Assembly (NCBI GenBank): GCA_009760855.2
Contig: WPIO01000027.1
Coordinates: 4,626,501-4,690,500 of the forward strand
DNA length: 64,000 nucleotides
Direction of reading: 5' to 3'
Source: Cristatella mucedo
Taxonomy: Eukaryota; Bryozoa; Phylactolaemata; Cristatellidae
In this document: positions 43,578 to 55,182 of the stretch, one piece after another
How positions within the stretch are numbered: the first letter of the stretch is position 1
Layout of the letters: the number at the start of each line of letters is the position of its first letter
Position numbers and translations under genes: made by a program
The notes under the pieces: model-generated
Seen by the model: only the letters and a program-made list of their open reading frames with translations
Told to the model about the DNA's origin: nothing
Database searches by the model: none

Positions 43578-46500
43578 AGAGACGGCATCGTCTGGAAGAG
43601 AGACGGCATCGGGCACAAGAGAGGCGGCATTGTCTTCAAGAGAGACGGAATCGTTGGCAAGAGAGACGGATCCAACCACAAAGGAAATAGCATGGCAGTG
43701 TACCACGAAATCACTGGACTGTACAACATGGCAAATCTGGGTGTGGTTAAGAAATAGCATTATCCGTAGTAGAAACGGCGTTATCCATAGAGAAACGGCA
43801 TCGCCTGCAAGGGAGAAGTCATTGGTAGTCAGAGCGATGGCAAAAGCTGCAAGAGAGACGGCTTCGTCCTGGAGTGAGCCGGCATCGGTAGCTAAGGCCA
43901 TGGCCTCAGCTGCTAAGAAAACGGCATCATCCACATGAGAGATGGCATCTCGAGCCAGAGACATGGCACCATTTGCAAGACAAATGGCATATTCCACAAC
44001 AGAGACGGCATCGATTGCAAAAGCGACGGCATCAGCTGCAAAGAAAACGGCATCATCTGCAATTGAAACGGCGTTATCAGCAAGAGGGACGGCATCGCTC
44101 GCAAGAGAGACGGCATCGTCCGCAAGTGAGATGGCATCGTGTGCTAGAGATGCTGCACCGTTCGCAAAGGAGACGGCTGCAACCGCAAAAGAAATGGCAT
44201 GGCAAGATACGATGAAGTCATTGAAGCGTGCGGCACAGTTGCGATGGCTGTGTTTGAAACGCAGCATCGTTGGTAATACAAGCGGCTTCATCCTTATGAG
44301 AAACGGCGGCGGTCGTACGAGAGACGGCATCGGCAGATAGAGTGACGGCATCAGTTTCAAGAGTTAGGGCATTTACCATGAGAGAGACGACATCGATAGC
44401 TCGAGCGACAAGAATTGCCAGCAAGAAAAACGGCAGCGTCAGCAAGAGAGGCGGCATTCTCTTCTAGAGAGACGGAATCGTTCGCAAGAGAGACGGCTAC
44501 AAAAGCAAGTGGAATGTATCAAGGAAGATACAGTGAAGTCACCAGGGCGTGCGGCACAGATTCAGCTCGTTGTGGTTTAGACACGTCATCATCCGATATA
44601 AAAACCCGTCATCGGCTTAATAGAAGGCATCGTCCGCAAGTGAGACGGCATCGGCTGCTTAGGCGACGTAACAGGTATCACAAGAGACGGCATCCTTTGC
44701 AAGAGAGATGGCATCGTCCACAAGGAAGACAGCATCTTGGACTTGAGAAACGGCATTGTCTTCCAGAGACACAAATCTTATGCAAGAGAGACGGCCACAA
44801 CCCTGTCAGATATGGCATGGCAGGCTGAGGCGGAGACACGGCAGCATCCAGCGAAAAAAGTGTATAAGAGAGACTGAAGCGTGCAGTAGCGACTTTATGG
44901 TGTAACCCAGAAAGCCTGCAGCGAGCGGTGATGTGACTTCAGCATGCGGCGAAACGATGCAACAAATTAGGTAGCAACAACATTGCCCTCAAGACCCACA
45001 GCATCGTCTGCAAGAGAGACGGCGTTGTCCGCAAGAGAAACGGCATCGGCAGCTTGAGCAATGGCATCAACTGCAAGTGAGACGGCATCATCTGCAAGGC
45101 AGACAGGATTGTCGACGGAGAGACGCCATCGTCTTGCAGAGAGACTGAATCTTTTGCAAAAGAGACGACTAAAGCCTCAAAAGAAAGTGCATATCAAGAT
45201 TCAGTGGAGTCACTCAGGCGTGCCACACAGATATGCTTGGTGTGGTCGAGAGATATGGTAGGATCATCCCCACTAGAAACCGCATCATCCGCAAGTGATG
45301 ATGTTTTGGCAGCCAGAGAGACGCTATCAGTAACTAAAACGACTGCATCCGCTGCATGAGAGACGGCATTGTCCGCGAGAGAGACGGCGTCGTGCACAAG
45401 GGAGACGTCATCGTCTTGTAGAGAAAGGAAACGTTTACAAGAGAGACGGCTACGACTGCAAAGGATGCATGGCAAGGTACGGCGAAGTCAGTGAAGCGTG
45501 GAGCACAGATACGTTGGGTGTGCTTGAGATGCGGCATCATCCACAATAGAAATGGCATCGTCCCCATGAGAGGCGGTATCGTACTCGAGAGAGAGACAGC
45601 TTCGTCTTCTAGACAGGCGGAATCGTTTGTTCGCTAGAGAAACGGGTAAAACGGCAAAAAAATAGCATGGCAAAACGGCGAAGTCACCGGCAGTGCTGCT
45701 CAGACATGTTGAGTGTGGTTAAGACACAGCATCGTCCCCAATATAAACGGTGTCATCTTCACGAGAGACTGCATCGTCCGCACGAGAGACGTCATCGCAC
45801 ATCGGATGTTAGAGACACAGCACTGTTCATAGGAGATACTGCATCGTCCACCCAAGAAATGCCATCGGTAGCTAGAGCAACAGCATCAGCCGTAAGAGAG
45901 ACGGCATCGTCCGAAAAAGTGCCTACATCGTCAAATATGGGGACGGAATCGTCTGCAAGAGAGATGTCATCGTACACAAAAAAGACGGCATTGCATCTTA
46001 AAGAGAAGGAATCGCTTACAAGAGAGACGGCAACACCTGAAAGAGAAATGGCATGGAAAGTTACCATGCCGGTTCACTTGGGCGTGCCAGAAAAATACGT
46101 TGGGTGAGGATGAGACACTGGAGCGTGCCGCACGGATACGCTGGGTATGTTTGAGACACAGCATCATCCACAGTAGACATGCAATCATCAACTAAAGAAC
46201 CGGCATCGTCGGCAAGAGTAACGGCATCGTCTGCACTTGAGATGGAATTGTGGGCCAGAGACAGGCAACCGTTCGAAAATATGACGGCTACAACCCCAAG
46301 AGAAATGGCATGAAAGATACGATTGAGTAACTGGAGCGTGCGGTACAGATACGCTGGGAATGGTCGAGAAACAGCTTCGACCAAAATAAAACGGCTTCGT
46401 TCGCAAGAGAGACTGCATCGTCCACAAGAGCGTGGTCTCTGTATCTAGAGCGAAAGCACCAGCAGCAAGAGAGACGGACGGAATCGTTCACAAGAGAGAC

Positions 46501-47029
46501 CGCATCGTCTGCAAGAGAAACGGCATCATTCGCAAGAAAGACGAACACTTGCATCATTCCCAAGAAAGGTACACACTTGCATTCATCTTTCTATAGAGAC
46601 GGAATCTTTCGCAAAAGTAACGGCTAAAACTACAATGTGAGTGACATTGCAAGATGGGGTGACGTCACTGGTTCGTGCGGGAAAGATAAGCTAGGTGTGG
46701 TTGAGATACAGCATCACCCACAATAGAAACGGCGTCTTCCACAAAAAATATGGCATAGTCAGCAACAAAGACAGTATCGGTAGCCTGAGTGACGGCATCA
46801 GCTGCATGAGAGATGACATCATCCGAAAGAGAGGCTGCACCATGCTCAACAGAGACGGCATCGTCAGCAAGTGAAACGACAGTGTGGGCTAGGAACACTT
46901 CACCGTTCGCATAGGAGGCGGCTGCAACTGCAATAGAAATGGCATATCAAACTGCACTAGAGTCACTAGGGCGTTCGTCATATTTACGCTGGTTGTGACT
47001 GAGACACAGCACCGTCGCCAATGTAAAAT

Positions 47030-47293
47030 TCGTCAACCGCTTTAAAAAGAACTTATAAACACACCTATTTAGACAGCATATAGCGGGTCTGTTTGATTGG
47101 TCCATCATGTGCTTATGCGTGCTGACACTGTGCATGCTGCCACTAACCATATTATGCATGTTGTTTATCAAACATGATATTACTCACTATTTAATCGTGT
47201 TTCCCTTTGCAGAAAATGTAAAGCACCTAGCAAAAGACTTAGTTCTCTGAGGGCGCCTTATCAAGAGCATTATTATTATTATTTATATTATTA
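47030..47293 (+). mobile_element. CR1/L2-like LINE, short 3' fragment
   Basis: Starts within the last RT codons ('ctttaaaaagaacttataaa'), continues through the 3' UTR with a ~40-bp deletion near 47145, and ends with the terminal segment and (TTA)n. It is inserted in the 21-bp array. Confidence 0.9.
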
Positions 47294-47986
47294 GAGACCT
47301 GGAAGCTGTGGAAAGAGAGGTTGTATGATGCGGCAGAGAGACCTAACTAAGCTGTAGACACACACACACACACACACATCATGCCTACGTAATGCATGGT
47401 TCGCAAGAGAGACGGCATTTCCGTCAAGAGAGAATACATTGAGTGCAAGAGAGAAGGTTACCGTCCGCTACACGGTATCGTTCACAAGAGAGACTGGTTC
47501 GTCTACTAGAGAGAAGGCACCGTCAACTAGGACACGTTATCCTTTGCCAGAGAGACGGCTACAACCTCAAACAATTACCTAGGAAGATGCGGCGGAGTCG
47601 CTGCAGCGTGCAGCACAGATAGGCTGAGTAGTTGAGCCACCGCATCATCTGTTATAGAAACGGCCTCAGTCGCAAAGGTGATGGCATGATCAGCAAAAGT
47701 GAAGGCAACGTCAGCAAGAGAGACGGCATCAGTAGTTACAACGACGATGTTGGCCGCAAGAGCGACGGCATTGGTAGCTAAAGCAATGGCATCAGCTGCA
47801 GGAGAGATTGTATCTTTTGCAAGAGAGATGGCTACAACCGTGTGAGATATGGCGTGGCAAGATGCTTCGGAGAGACTGCAGCATGCAGCTGAGAGACGCA
47901 TAGTGTGTACAAGAGTCCGTCGCATGCAGTAGAGACTTAGTAGCGGGCACTAGGGAGACTTTGAATTGCTGTGAAAGAGACTGCAA
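47294..47986 (-). repeat. 21-bp minisatellite array, block 2 continued
   Basis: Array units resume after the LINE fragment and run to the 5' LTR. A (CA)n run lies at about 47359-47378. Units of both the 'gacggcat' and 'gactgcagcatg' types are present. Confidence 0.88.
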
Positions 47987-48126
47987 TGTGATAACAGAGC
48001 TATCGGGCGGAGCCACAACAACGTGACCAATAAGGAGAGGCCTTGCTCACGGTGCGGTCCTGGAGCGGACATTAGATGGTTGCTAATAAACGTGATTTGT
48101 TCATTGTAGTGCGTCTTTTCATTACA
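47987..48126 (+). repeat. 5' LTR of the Gypsy element
   Basis: Begins 'tgtgataacagagctatcgg' and ends 'cgtcttttcattaca'. It contains 'ccaataagga' (CCAAT-like) and 'aataaa' near 48095, a plausible polyadenylation signal. Confidence 0.92.
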
Positions 48127-48138
48127 CGGTAGCAGCGG
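48127..48138 (+). promoter_or_regulatory. Primer binding site, probably tRNA-Leu
   Basis: 'cggtagcagcgg' lies immediately after the LTR. It is complementary, with about two mismatches, to the 3' end of an animal tRNA-Leu with CCA added. The location fits; the tRNA identity is inferred. Confidence 0.55.
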
Positions 48139-48172
48139 TAAAGTTAAAAGACTCCCCCTGAAAATCAAAGAG

Positions 48173-48820
48173 ATGGCCAAGTGTAACCCTCCAGCGGAAT
48201 TCACCTTTGTTGACCCGGCGTTAGGGCGTCTTGGAGAAATCATTTTCGCCATTATGTCACGGCAACGAAGTTGACGGCGGAGGAACAGAACGTACATATA
48301 AGTACACTCTTGTACGCCATGGGGGAGTAAGCTGAAGCAATTTTCGACACCTTTACCTATGAGGTCGACCGAGTGAATACGTTGGATCTCATCTTGGGCA
48401 AGTTTGATAATTATTTCATACCACGAAGGAATATTATCCACGATCTCTCTATGTTCAACCGCCGCTTTCAACATCCGGGTGAATCTACCGAGGCATTCAT
48501 ATGCACACTACTTGATTTAGCTTCGCACTTTGAATACGGCGCAATAAAAGATGAGTTGGTCCGAGATCGCCTGGTTGTGGGCTTGTCTGACCTTAAACTT
48601 TAAGAAGCCCTGCAACTAATCCCCGATCTTACGTTGGCTGTGGCGGTACAAATGGCGCGTCAGACGGAGACGGTAAAATCACAGCTCAGTCTGGAGCACC
48701 TGGTTTCAGATGTCTCTGAGGTTCGTCGGCGATCACATTTCTCTGACTGTCCTGAGCCCTGCGTCTTTGAGGCTAGCAGCCACACAGACCGTAGGAGAGT
48801 TAAGCTTTTTGACAATCTAA
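48173..48820 (+). pseudogene. Gypsy gag
   Basis: The start ATG at 48173 gives 'MAKCNPPAEFTFVDPA'. The frame shifts in the first 200 bp, then 'TLLYAMGE' and, from 48373, 'FDNYFIPRRNIIHDLSMFNR' and 'DELVRDRLVVGLSDLKL' match gypsy capsid regions. A TAA at 48601 interrupts the frame, which otherwise continues in the same register into the zinc knuckles. Gag packages the RNA into particles. Confidence 0.8.
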
Positions 48821-49497
48821 AAGAAGATGACAGCTGCCGGAACTGTGACTCGGCTCACACTTCTGGAGACTGCCCAGCGAGAGACCGCCGTTGCAATACC
48901 TGTGGAAAGTTGGGCCACTATGCAGTGCGGTGCAAATCATGCATAAAACCCGACGCTAAAGTAAGAGATATCGCGGCTGAATGCGACGGTGAGAACTATA
49001 CAGTGGATGCCGTTACAAAGCTGATAGCGGTGGAATGCCAGTCGGCAAGGGCATCATCACCATGGCAAGTGGATTTGTTCGGGTATGGAATGACCGTGCC
49101 GTTTAAAATAGATAGTGGCGCTGACGTAAAAGTCATTTCGGAAGACACGTATGATCGACTGCTACAACTACCTCGCCTCGAGCCTACAGCAGCAAAATTA
49201 TACAGCGTTGACAACCGCCTGGCTTGTAAGGGTACCTTCAAAGCGAGGTTAAAGCGGAAAGAAACGATTTATCTTCGGCCAGTCTATGTAGTCATTGGAG
49301 CAAGAAATAGGCTCCTCAGCCTAGAAGCTTCTCTGTGCATGAGACTGATTAAACTCAGCGTAGAGGAGACTATTCTTCGAAACTCGGTATTTGGAGAAAT
49401 CAGATTGATGCAATGCCAGCCGGTGAAAATTTGTCTCAAGCCTGATACTGCGTGCACACAGCCTGGCGAATACCCAGAGCACTGTTCCCTTTGGTAA
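48821..49497 (+). pseudogene. Gypsy nucleocapsid zinc knuckles and aspartic protease
   Basis: Two zinc knuckles lie at 48835-48930: 'CRNCDSAHTSGDC' (one residue short of canonical spacing) and 'CNTCGKLGHYAVRC' (canonical C-x2-C-x4-H-x4-C). The protease active site 'FKIDSGADVKVIS' has its Asp near 49111. The frame stops at 49495. The RT frame opens in another register near 49450, so protease and RT are separated by a shift that may be a mutation or a remnant of programmed frameshifting. Confidence 0.85.
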
Positions 49498-50310
49498 AAG
49501 AAGAACTTCTTCGAATGGAGAAGAACGGCTTCGTGGAACGTGTATCGCAGCCAACCAAGTGGTGCTCCCCAATAGTACCTGTCATAAAGCCAGACGGCAA
49601 AGTGCGTCTTTGTATCAAATTAAAGCACCTAAATTAAGCAGTGGTTCGTGAAAGGTACGTGCTACCTACACTTGACGAGATTTTGCCTCAGCTTTTTGGT
49701 ACTACAATTTTCTCAAAGTTGGGCGCCTCTAACGGATTTTGGGCTATTCCGTTGTCCTACGAAAGCACTCGCTTAACGACGTTTATAACGCCGTTTGGAC
49801 GTTTTTGTTTTCGCCGGCTGCCCTTTTGCATTACTAGCGCGGAGATCTTTTAACGACTGATGCATGACTTCTTAGGTGAGATAGAAGGTGCAGCATTTAT
49901 ATGGAAGATTTTTTTGTTTATGGATCCACAGTGGTTGAGCATGGCGATAGATTGCGTCGTGTCATTTCCGAAATTTTAAAGTCGGGCTTAAAGTTGAATA
50001 GAGATACATGTACATTCCGCCAGCCTACTTTGACAGTCTTTGGGCATGTTATTGATGCCAGCGGCGTCCGGCCTTCAGACGACAAAATAGAAGCCATCCT
50101 CAACCTCCACGATCTAACATACATAGCCGAGCTAAAGAGATGCCTTAGTATGATGAACTACCTCGGCCGGTTTGTGCCGAATCTGGCCACGGTCTCAAAA
50201 CCGCTAAATGATCTCTCGTCAGACTCAGTATGGTTTTGGAGGCATAGCCAGAAGAAAGCCTTCCGGAGAGCAAAGTTGCTTTTAACAAAGGCACCAGTGT
50301 TGGCTTACTT
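49440..50310 (+). pseudogene. Gypsy reverse transcriptase, inactivated
   Basis: Contains 'VKEELLRMEKNGFVERVSQP', 'WCSPIVPVIKPDGKVRLCI', a stop at 49635, then 'ERYVLPTLDEILPQLFG'. Motif A follows as 'FSKLGASNGFWAIPL', where the catalytic Asp is Gly, then 'RLPFCITSAEIF' and, after a frameshift near 49880, motif C as 'YMEDFFVYG', with Glu replacing the first Asp. The thumb-like region 'VFGHVIDASGVRPSDDKIEA' and 'LKRCLSMMNYLGRFVPNL' is well preserved. Both catalytic motifs are therefore damaged. Confidence 0.88.
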
Positions 50311-50720
50311 CGACCCAACAAAGTGGGAGATTGTCTGTGCCGATGCCAGTAGCAATGGTCTAGATGCCGTTCTGCTTCCTTGCCATGGATCGAGGGAGAC
50401 AAGATGTGCGACCTGTCGTATTTGCATCCCTCACGTTGTCAGGCGCCGAAACAAGATACGCTCAGATCGAAAAATAGTGCCTTGCGGCGATGTGGGCGTG
50501 CGAAAAGTTCAGTCAGTTCCTTATTGGTCTGCCTTCTTTCGAGCTTCGTACTGACCATAAACCACTCATACCGTTGCTCATGACTAAGGACTTTGACCAG
50601 GTTTCGGTTAGATGCCAACGCTCATTGATGCGAATGATGCATTTTAACCCTCACGCTATGAATGTGCCTGGGAAGACCCTTATGATAGCTGATACGTTTC
50701 AAGAGCACCACTGCGTGTGA
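50311..50720 (+). pseudogene. Gypsy RNase H
   Basis: 'EIVCADASSNGLDAVLL' marks the first RNase H acidic residue. After shifts near 50385-50480, 'KFSQFLIGLPSFELRTDHKP' and 'HAMNVPGKTLMIADTFQEHH' match the domain's C-terminal half (TDHKPL, VPGK...AD). It would degrade the RNA strand of RNA:DNA hybrids. Confidence 0.82.
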
Positions 50721-50806
50721 GTGAGGAATACAACCAAACCGAGGCTGTTCAACTCTACGTAGACATCGTTGTTTCTAAATCGCTTTCAGTAGCTCACTTG
50801 AGCTAA

Positions 50807-52006
50807 GTGAAGCAGGCTACCTCTGACGACAGTGGGCTACCGGCTGTCATAAAGTATACGCTGTCAGGGTGTCCTAAATCGAGCAAGGGCCTACCTGAAA
50901 CCATGCGGAAGTACTTTACCATAAGTAGCCATCGTTCTGTATCAAATGGATTACTACTGTATGACGATCGCATATATATCCCTCAAAGCTTTCAGGCTTT
51001 TCTCTTGGAGCGGATCCACGACGGCCACCAGGGAGTGACAGAATTTTGGGACCGAGCAAGGTCGTGTGTATACTGGCTAGGAATCAGCCAATACGACATA
51101 TGTCGATTCTTGCTGCTTCTGTCAAAAGAACCAGAGGAGACAACTACATGAGCTACTCATCCCTACACCGTTGCTCAGTGTTTATTGGCATCAAGTCGCT
51201 GCCGATCTCTTCGAACACGAAGGACGACAGCACCTGATTGTGATCGACTTTTACTCCAGATATATGGAAATCACTCCATTATCTAAATCGACGACCAAAG
51301 AAGTTGTGGCCGAACTGCAGACCATATTTGCTCGCTGGGGCATACCAGAGTCGTTGTAGTCTGACAGTTGTCCACAATTTTCATCCCACGAATTTGGCGA
51401 TTTTGCTAGACGATATGGGTTCAAACATATAACGACCAGCCCACATTTTCCGCCAGCTAAGGGAGAAGTGAAAAGAGCGGTGCAAACTGCCAAACTATTG
51501 TGAGGCAGCCTGATTCGTGCCTCGCATTATTGATTCAGAGGTTGACGCCATGCACCTCTACAGGCTTCAGACCGGCAAAACTGATCACGCGACGGCAGAT
51601 TAGGACGACTTTGCCAGTGCTCCCTTGGCATGTTGAACCACAATGGCCTACACAAGAAAAGGTGCAACTCAACGACGACCGTGCAAAAGAGCTTCAACAG
51701 CAATACCACCGTCGCCACCATTCTGCTCGCCCACTTCCACCTCTTCAACCCGGCCAACCGGTATTAGTGCGGACTGATGATGGAAACCACTGGATCGCAC
51801 ATGCAACGGTGACAGCTCAAGCGAGTACACTTCGGTCGTTTGTCATGCAGACTGACTATGGCAGCACTCTTCGGCGGAACAGAAGGCATCTTCGACCCAT
51901 TGACACCGATCCACAGGTCACCAACAGCGAACATCCTGGCAGTTCCCTAAATCTACCGAAACCTATACCTGCAGTTCAAGATCAGTCTCCAAGTATTGCC
52001 GATTAG
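50807..52006 (+). pseudogene. Gypsy integrase and pol C-terminus
   Basis: The N-terminal zinc-binding region includes 'ERIHDGHQGVTEFWDRARSC'. The catalytic core has Asp in 'AADLFEHEGRQHL' (51204), Asp in 'SDSCPQFSSHEF' (51363, just after a TAG at 51357) and Glu in 'PAKGEVKRAVQTAKLL' (near 51465), a D-D-35-E-like spacing. The C-terminal tail (51500-52006) is Pro/Gln/His-rich: 'HHSARPLPPLQPGQPVLV'. The HHCC cysteines are lost. Confidence 0.87.
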
Positions 52007-52089
52007 ATGCACACCTCTCAAGGTCAAACGACAACAAGGTCTGGAAGGCTGGTAAAGCCAGTCCGAAGGCTATATGAGACAGTTCCTAT

Positions 52090-52100
52090 TTGGGGGGAGG
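52090..52100 (+). promoter_or_regulatory. Polypurine tract
   Basis: 'tggggggagg' immediately 5' of the 3' LTR is the expected primer for plus-strand DNA synthesis. Confidence 0.85.
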
Positions 52101-52256
52101 TGTGATAACAGAGCTATCAGGCGAAGCCAAAACCAAGTAACCAATCAGGAAAGGCCTCGCTCACGGTGCGGTTATGGAACGGACATAAGATGGTTGCCAA
52201 TAAACGTGATCTGTTCAATTTGATGCGTCTTATCATTACAGCGTCTTATCATTACA
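52101..52256 (+). repeat. 3' LTR of the Gypsy element with duplicated end
   Basis: LTR 52101-52240 ('tgtgataacagagctatcag' to 'tcttatcattaca'), followed by a perfect tandem copy of its last 16 bp, 'gcgtcttatcattaca', at 52241-52256. The duplication may reflect integration of an aberrant end or replication slippage. Confidence 0.9.
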
Positions 52257-52990
52257 TGCTACATAGGGCTAACAGAGGCAACATGTGGCGTAGAGACGGC
52301 TTCATCGGCAATACGAACGGCGGCGTCCGAAAGTGAGACCATTTAGTTCGAGAATGTGACGGAATTGTTCGCAATAAAAACGTCATCAACCGCAACGTAT
52401 AAAGTGGTGAGCCATGATGGCACACTGGGTTAGGCGGTTGCTTTCACGTCAGCGGTCCCGAGGTCGTAGATTCGATTCCTTCAGAGAGCGATTCTTTATT
52501 TCCACTGATAGCGGTGGTAATAGCCGCAAACGCTCTTCTGTCGCTATACAAAAAGAGGCTACTTAACCAGCTAGGACTTTTTTTAGATGCATTAGATAGA
52601 GATACTGCAGCAAGCAGCAGAGAGAGAAGCTTGTATAGGAGGCCTGGAAGCGTTTTTCAGACAGTTTGTAGCGTGGTACAGAGAGAAACTAGCATGCGGT
52701 AGAAAGACACAGCATGTGGCATACAAATGCATCACCTGCAAGGGAGATGGTATCGTCCGCAACAGAGATTGCATCGTCCGCAAGAGAGACGGCATCATCT
52801 GCTAGAGACACGGTATCGTTCGCATAAGAGACGGCTATAACTTCAAACGAAATGGCATGGCAAGAGGCGGCGGAGTCACTGATGCTTGCGTCTCATATAT
52901 ACATGGTATGGTGTCACCGAAGCATCATTCCCAATAGAAAGGGCGTCAACCACAAGAGATACGGCATCGTCGGCAAGAGAGATTGCACCG
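52257..52990 (-). repeat. 21-bp minisatellite array, block 3
   Basis: Array units continue on the far side of the Gypsy element, interrupted by a SINE at 52419-52585, and fade out near 52990 ('gagattgcaccgcctcctga'). Confidence 0.87.
52419..52585 (+). mobile_element. tRNA-derived SINE, family 1, copy E
   Basis: 'gccatgatggcacactgggt' head, B-box 'tagattcgattcctt', body 'tgtcgctatacaaaaagagg' and tail 'cagctaggactttttttag'. Diverged in the central hairpin ('ccactgatagcggtgg'). Confidence 0.88.
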
Positions 52991-53227
52991 CCTCCTGACA
53001 TAGAGCGCTCTAACAAGCGTTCGTGTTCGTTGCAGAATTCTTACAAAAACCAAAGTTCTTGCAAACATCTTATACGGAAACGATACAGCTAAGACCTGTT
53101 TAAAGTTATTCTGATTTTTATTTGACCGTAGTGCGTAAGAAATTACGTGCTTATGGATATCTAAACGCTTATCGCTTTGGGCTGCTGGGTCTCCCACGCC
53201 GGCAGCTGCCTTAGCTCCACCGGCGGC
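52991..53227. other. Unassigned spacer
   Basis: Not array, not LINE: it has no similarity to the sequence before the other long LINE at 12.3 kb. Nothing recognisable. Confidence 0.4.
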
Positions 53228-53576
53228 TAGTAACCTGCATGTTAGTTATGATTGTCAGCAGCTGTTATCGCTTCGTCATCGTAGATCAAATGAATTCATA
53301 GATGCTAATGTTGTTTCTAAGATTCATGAACTATGCATTACCAAACTAAAAGCAACCTGTAGCCACTGTTGTGGCCGGAACCGCCAGGTCGAACGCCGCT
53401 CGTTGAGCGGGAACTGGGAGCTGAGTACCCGCTCTTTTGGTATTCCTTTCATTGTATCGAGCCGCTCAGCAAGTTACCCCATATGTATCACTGTGAATCT
53501 CTCTAAAATAGTCGTCATCAGGCTTGTTATAACTCTACCGGCCAGATTTATCACTTACCTTTGAAATCCTTGTTCA

Positions 53577-54266
53577 ATGTGTAATAAACCTCTTGTGATA
53601 AGCGACCTTATTTCTAAAAATAGTGTCGACCCGCTCGCCCTAACTGAAACTTGGCTAAAATCGATAAACTGCTCGACGACTAAAGATGCAACCCCATCTG
53701 GTTTCTCGTTCTCTCACACCTCTAGATCAATCAAAACTATGGGTGAATATGCTGTTATCTTGCACTCAAAATTCAACTTCAAGCCATTTGCAGTACCCGC
53801 GAAGCAGTCTTTTGAATCAATTGTCTTGGTCTCATCCGAAAACAAGCTACCGATAGTAGCAGTAGTCTATCGTCCACCAGGTACCAATGCCTTCTTTATC
53901 TCAGATTCCTCAAATCTCATTTCGAATCTGTGTGCAAGAAATCGATCCTTCCACGTTGTGGTTAATTTCAACGTTCACTTTGATAAATTATCTGACGCTT
54001 TCATCACCGAATTTCGTGCATTCACCAACTCATTGTCTCTTGTAGCTCATGTGCAAGGCCCTACTCACATCAGGGGTCATACACTCGACCAGATGTTCTC
54101 ATTCAACTGCACTTCATCATCACCAATTATTACTAAATTCTACCTATCTGACCACATGCAGATCTCATTCAATCTACAGTGTGTGCCGCTCGACGAGTTT
54201 GCACCTCTTACAAAAGCTAACTGTGCGCCCTTGCCCAGACGGCCTATGGTTTGCCACAGACATTAA
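53577..54266 (+). pseudogene. LINE endonuclease domain (second long copy)
   Basis: About 230 codons open from 'MCNKPLVISDLISKNSVDPL' to 'RRPMVCHRH'. The equivalent of the 12806 nonsense codon is TCA (Ser) here. The catalytic 'GDFN' is 'VNFN', so the domain would not cut DNA. A deletion removes the segment after 'SFNLQCVP', and a 1-bp insertion near 54215 creates the same premature end as in the first copy by a different route. Confidence 0.85.
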
Positions 54267-55182
54267 ACTAGCCAAGTATACCAAGTGCAAGCTTTAAAAA
54301 GCATGCACAAGATCAGGACTGACTGTCCATCGATAGGCATATGAAGACTACTGTAGGTCGAACCAATCGACCCTAGCAAAGGTAAAGTCTAGCTTCTATA
54401 AAAACATTGTTGAATCACAGACTCAAAATCCTAAAATGCTGATGTCGACGATAAACCATCTCCTCAACCGCTCCAAGATTAGCTGATGATCCTGGTGATG
54501 ATCTAGCCAATCGCTTCTCTCGATTCTTTGTGCGGAAGATAGACAAGATCAGGAAGTCCATCCCTGCGATGACAACATTCCCACTAGAATGCTGTTCCCT
54601 CATTCCTGACTGCACCTCAATGTCTACATTTAAGCAGATCACTAGTGACATAGTCCTGAAGTTCGTTTCTAAATCAAAGAAAGCAACAAGTCCTGTGGTC
54701 CATCCCACTGTCCTGCTCATACGTTACATTGATTTGCTGCCATGCATACCTAACATCATTTATATGTGATTAGCCTCAGGTCATGTCCCAGCACCATTCA
54801 AAAAAGCTGTAGTAAGGCCACTTCTCAAGAAAGCGACACTAAACTAAAAGAATTTGAGCAACTACAACCCAGTCTCCCTTCGACGATTTCTATCAAAGCC
54901 AATGGAACGGGTCATGGTAGACCAGCTGAACGTCTATATCGAAACTTGAAACCTTGCTAGTAAGTTCCAGTCCGGCCTTAGTAATAATCACTCTACAGAG
55001 TCAGCATTGCTTAGGGTATCAGACGACTTACTTAGGAAGGCAAACATGAGTAGAGTGTCTCTGCTTGTTTTGCTCGATCTTTTGGAAGCTTTTGATATTA
55101 TCGATCACACAAATCTTGTAGAGCGCATCTCATCTCACCTGGGCATCACTGGCACTGCTCTGCACCTGTTCAGGTCCTATCT

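Larger units (their letters stand above)
39216..47029 (-). repeat. 21-bp minisatellite array, block 2, with ~295-bp higher-order period
   Basis: Same 21-bp family as 16.0-20.7 kb. The connector ('gcaagatgcgg', 'gagtcact', 'gatacgctgggtgtgg') recurs near 41100, 41395, 42340, 42640, 42935, 43260, 44210, 44520, 45200, 45480, 46310, 46655 and 46950, with modal spacing of about 295 bp, close to 14 units of 21 bp. Sub-blocks carrying 'gactgcagcatg' alternate. The longest frame, 279 codons (44360-43521, minus), is almost purely SLADDAV-type heptads. No transcription signals or conserved start are seen. Confidence 0.9.
47987..52256 (+). mobile_element. Ty3/Gypsy LTR retrotransposon with very short LTRs
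   Basis: A ~4.25-kb element with 140-bp LTRs (TG...CA ends), primer binding site, gag with zinc knuckles, aspartic protease, RT, RNase H and integrase in the gypsy order, and a G-rich polypurine tract. The two LTRs differ at about 20 of 140 positions by eye (~86% identity), so the insertion is old. All frames are broken. The polyprotein resembles the gypsy lineage often annotated as 'K02A2.6-like' in invertebrates. No clear target-site duplication is seen. Confidence 0.93.

Noticed and set aside
43521..44360. A 279-codon heptad-repeat 'protein' (SLADDAV type) and many similar frames
   Set aside because: The 21-bp consensus is stop-free in all six frames and this register cannot mutate to a stop in one step, so long frames are expected by chance. 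There is no conserved start, no splice or promoter context, and frames drift between units.
49440..50310. An active Gypsy element
   Set aside because: Both RT catalytic motifs are altered, several stops and frameshifts break gag-pol, and the LTRs differ at about 14% of positions.
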